Below are positions 4,516-5,282 of a stretch of 5,282 nt of DNA, in pieces (position 1 is the stretch's first letter; each line of letters starts with the position of its first letter). Below the pieces are notes generated by a model. That model ran no database searches. It saw only the letters and a list, made by a program, of their open reading frames with translations, and had not been told where the DNA came from. Made by a program: the position numbers and the translations under genes. This stretch comes from UBA2177 sp964452735 (GTDB lineage Bacteria; Patescibacteriota; Dojkabacteria; SC72): assembly GCA_964452735.1 (NCBI GenBank), contig CAYVNA010000025.1:1-5282 (forward strand), in the 5' to 3' direction.

Positions 4516-5282
4516 ATGGATCAATCTAAACTGTTAAAGTTTATATTAATACCTTTATCCATTGTTTCCTCCCTGTGTGTTTTTCTAATTGCTGGTGTTT
4601 GGATATATAGAAAAAATATAGACAAGATATCTGATTCCGATATTAGCTATATTCAATCTCCTTCTTTAAGTAATGATGCCTTCCTTAGTTCTTCATATGG
4701 CGGGGATATGCGTGAGGAGTCTGTAACTAGTGATACTGTTGAAGATAATCATATTATTAGGTCTGGTAATATATCTGTTGCTGTTGATGATATAGATGGT
4801 ACTTTAGATTCAATATCGGGGATTAAGGATTCTTCTAATGGTACATATGTGTCTCTTTCTGACTATGGTAAAGGAAAGGATAGGGTTGTGAGTATTGTAC
4901 TTAAGGTTGAGGAGTCTAAGTTTGATTCAGTATATGCAGAATTAAAAGATTTGGATGGTGAGTATGTTAATTCTTCAATCTCTGAGAGTGATGTTTCTGA
5001 TACTGTTATGGATTTGGAAGCTAGGTTGTCCAACTACAGGAGTGTTGAACAACAGTATTTGAAGATTTTAGAAACAGCGAGTAGCGTAGAGGATACCTTA
5101 GCAGTGTATAGGGAGTTGAATGAGGTTAGGTATAATATTGAGAGGTTGGAGGGTGATTTGAAGAATATTGGTAATCAAACTGATTATTCATACATATACC
5201 TATATATTTCACAGAGTAGTACAGGTGGTACATTCTCTGATGAGGAATGGAAGCCTCTGGGAGAGTTTAAGGATGCTGTGAG
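4516..5282 (+). CDS. DUF4349 domain membrane protein, 3' end missing
   Basis: An open frame of 255 codons starts at ATG 4516 and runs off the window without a stop. Residues about 7-31 form a hydrophobic membrane segment. Cys21 in it is preceded by Ser-Ser-Leu, which is not a lipobox. A Ser/Asp-rich linker (about 35-76) leads to a DUF4349-like region: IIRSGNISVAV at 80-90, a strand with VVSIVLKVEESKFDSVYAEL at about 124-143, SSISESDVSDTVMDLEARL at 153-171, a helical pair likely to form a coiled coil (about 165-216, with VEDTLAVYRELNEVRYNIERLEG), and YSYIYLYIS at 224-232. Family members usually end with a second membrane helix, expected beyond the edge here. The function of the family is unknown. 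It is probably an envelope protein and may be paired with the LysM gene upstream. Confidence 0.9.
   Translation, partial: MDQSKLLKFILIPLSIVSSLCVFLIAGVWIYRKNIDKISDSDISYIQSPSLSNDAFLSSSYGGDMREESVTSDTVEDNHIIRSGNISVAVDDIDGTLDSISGIKDSSNGTYVSLSDYGKGKDRVVSIVLKVEESKFDSVYAELKDLDGEYVNSSISESDVSDTVMDLEARLSNYRSVEQQYLKILETASSVEDTLAVYRELNEVRYNIERLEGDLKNIGNQTDYSYIYLYISQSSTGGTFSDEEWKPLGEFKDAV

Noticed and set aside
16..5282. UGA-as-glycine genetic code
   Set aside because: Glycine is encoded by GGN at conserved glycines throughout, and no in-frame TGA occurs in any gene.

Overview
This AT-rich window is the distal part of a bacterial ribosomal-protein/RNA-polymerase-alpha operon. It is followed by two envelope-type genes, and every gene is on the + strand. 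Eight translation and transcription genes are packed with gaps of 5-36 nt: rpmJ (L36), rpsM (S13), rpsK (S11), rpsD (S4), rpoA (alpha), rplQ (L17), rplM (L13) and rpsI (S9). After rpsI come two wider gaps of about 65 nt. These lead to a small membrane-anchored protein with two LysM domains and to the start of a DUF4349 membrane protein that runs off the right edge. No stretch over 100 nt lacks a gene. I see no tRNA, rRNA, CRISPR or mobile element.

Organism: the proteins are clearly bacterial. The order L36-S13-S11-S4-alpha-L17-L13-S9 in one uninterrupted block, the AT-rich DNA, compact genes, lysine-rich L17 tail and a LysM protein of this style next to DUF4349 best fit a Candidate Phyla Radiation (Patescibacteria) genome. 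This is inference, not proof, and I cannot name the phylum with confidence. Stops seen are TAA and TAG only. No in-frame TGA occurs, so there is no sign of the UGA=Gly code of Gracilibacteria/Absconditabacteria. Arginine is mostly AGA/AGG.

Function: the ribosomal proteins supply head, platform and body parts of the 30S subunit (S13, S9, S11, S4) and 50S parts (L36, L17, L13), and alpha is the assembly scaffold of RNA polymerase. The two downstream genes probably belong to the cell surface: one is expected to bind peptidoglycan outside the membrane and the other is a membrane protein of unknown function.

Most notable points: (1) no start codon has a well-placed Shine-Dalgarno sequence, and rpsM and rpoA share a near-identical 18-nt start context; (2) the two envelope genes are each preceded by a matching promoter-like pair (TTGTnn, 17 nt, TATCAT) overlapping a palindrome; (3) S4 has lost all four zinc cysteines while keeping the surrounding sequence of the zinc form; (4) the LysM protein is a bare anchor with a 50-residue duplication and no enzyme domain; (5) L17 has a charged low-complexity tail ending in an Arg-rich peptide. 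Most of the window is ordinary core machinery, and I found no convincing new multi-gene system.
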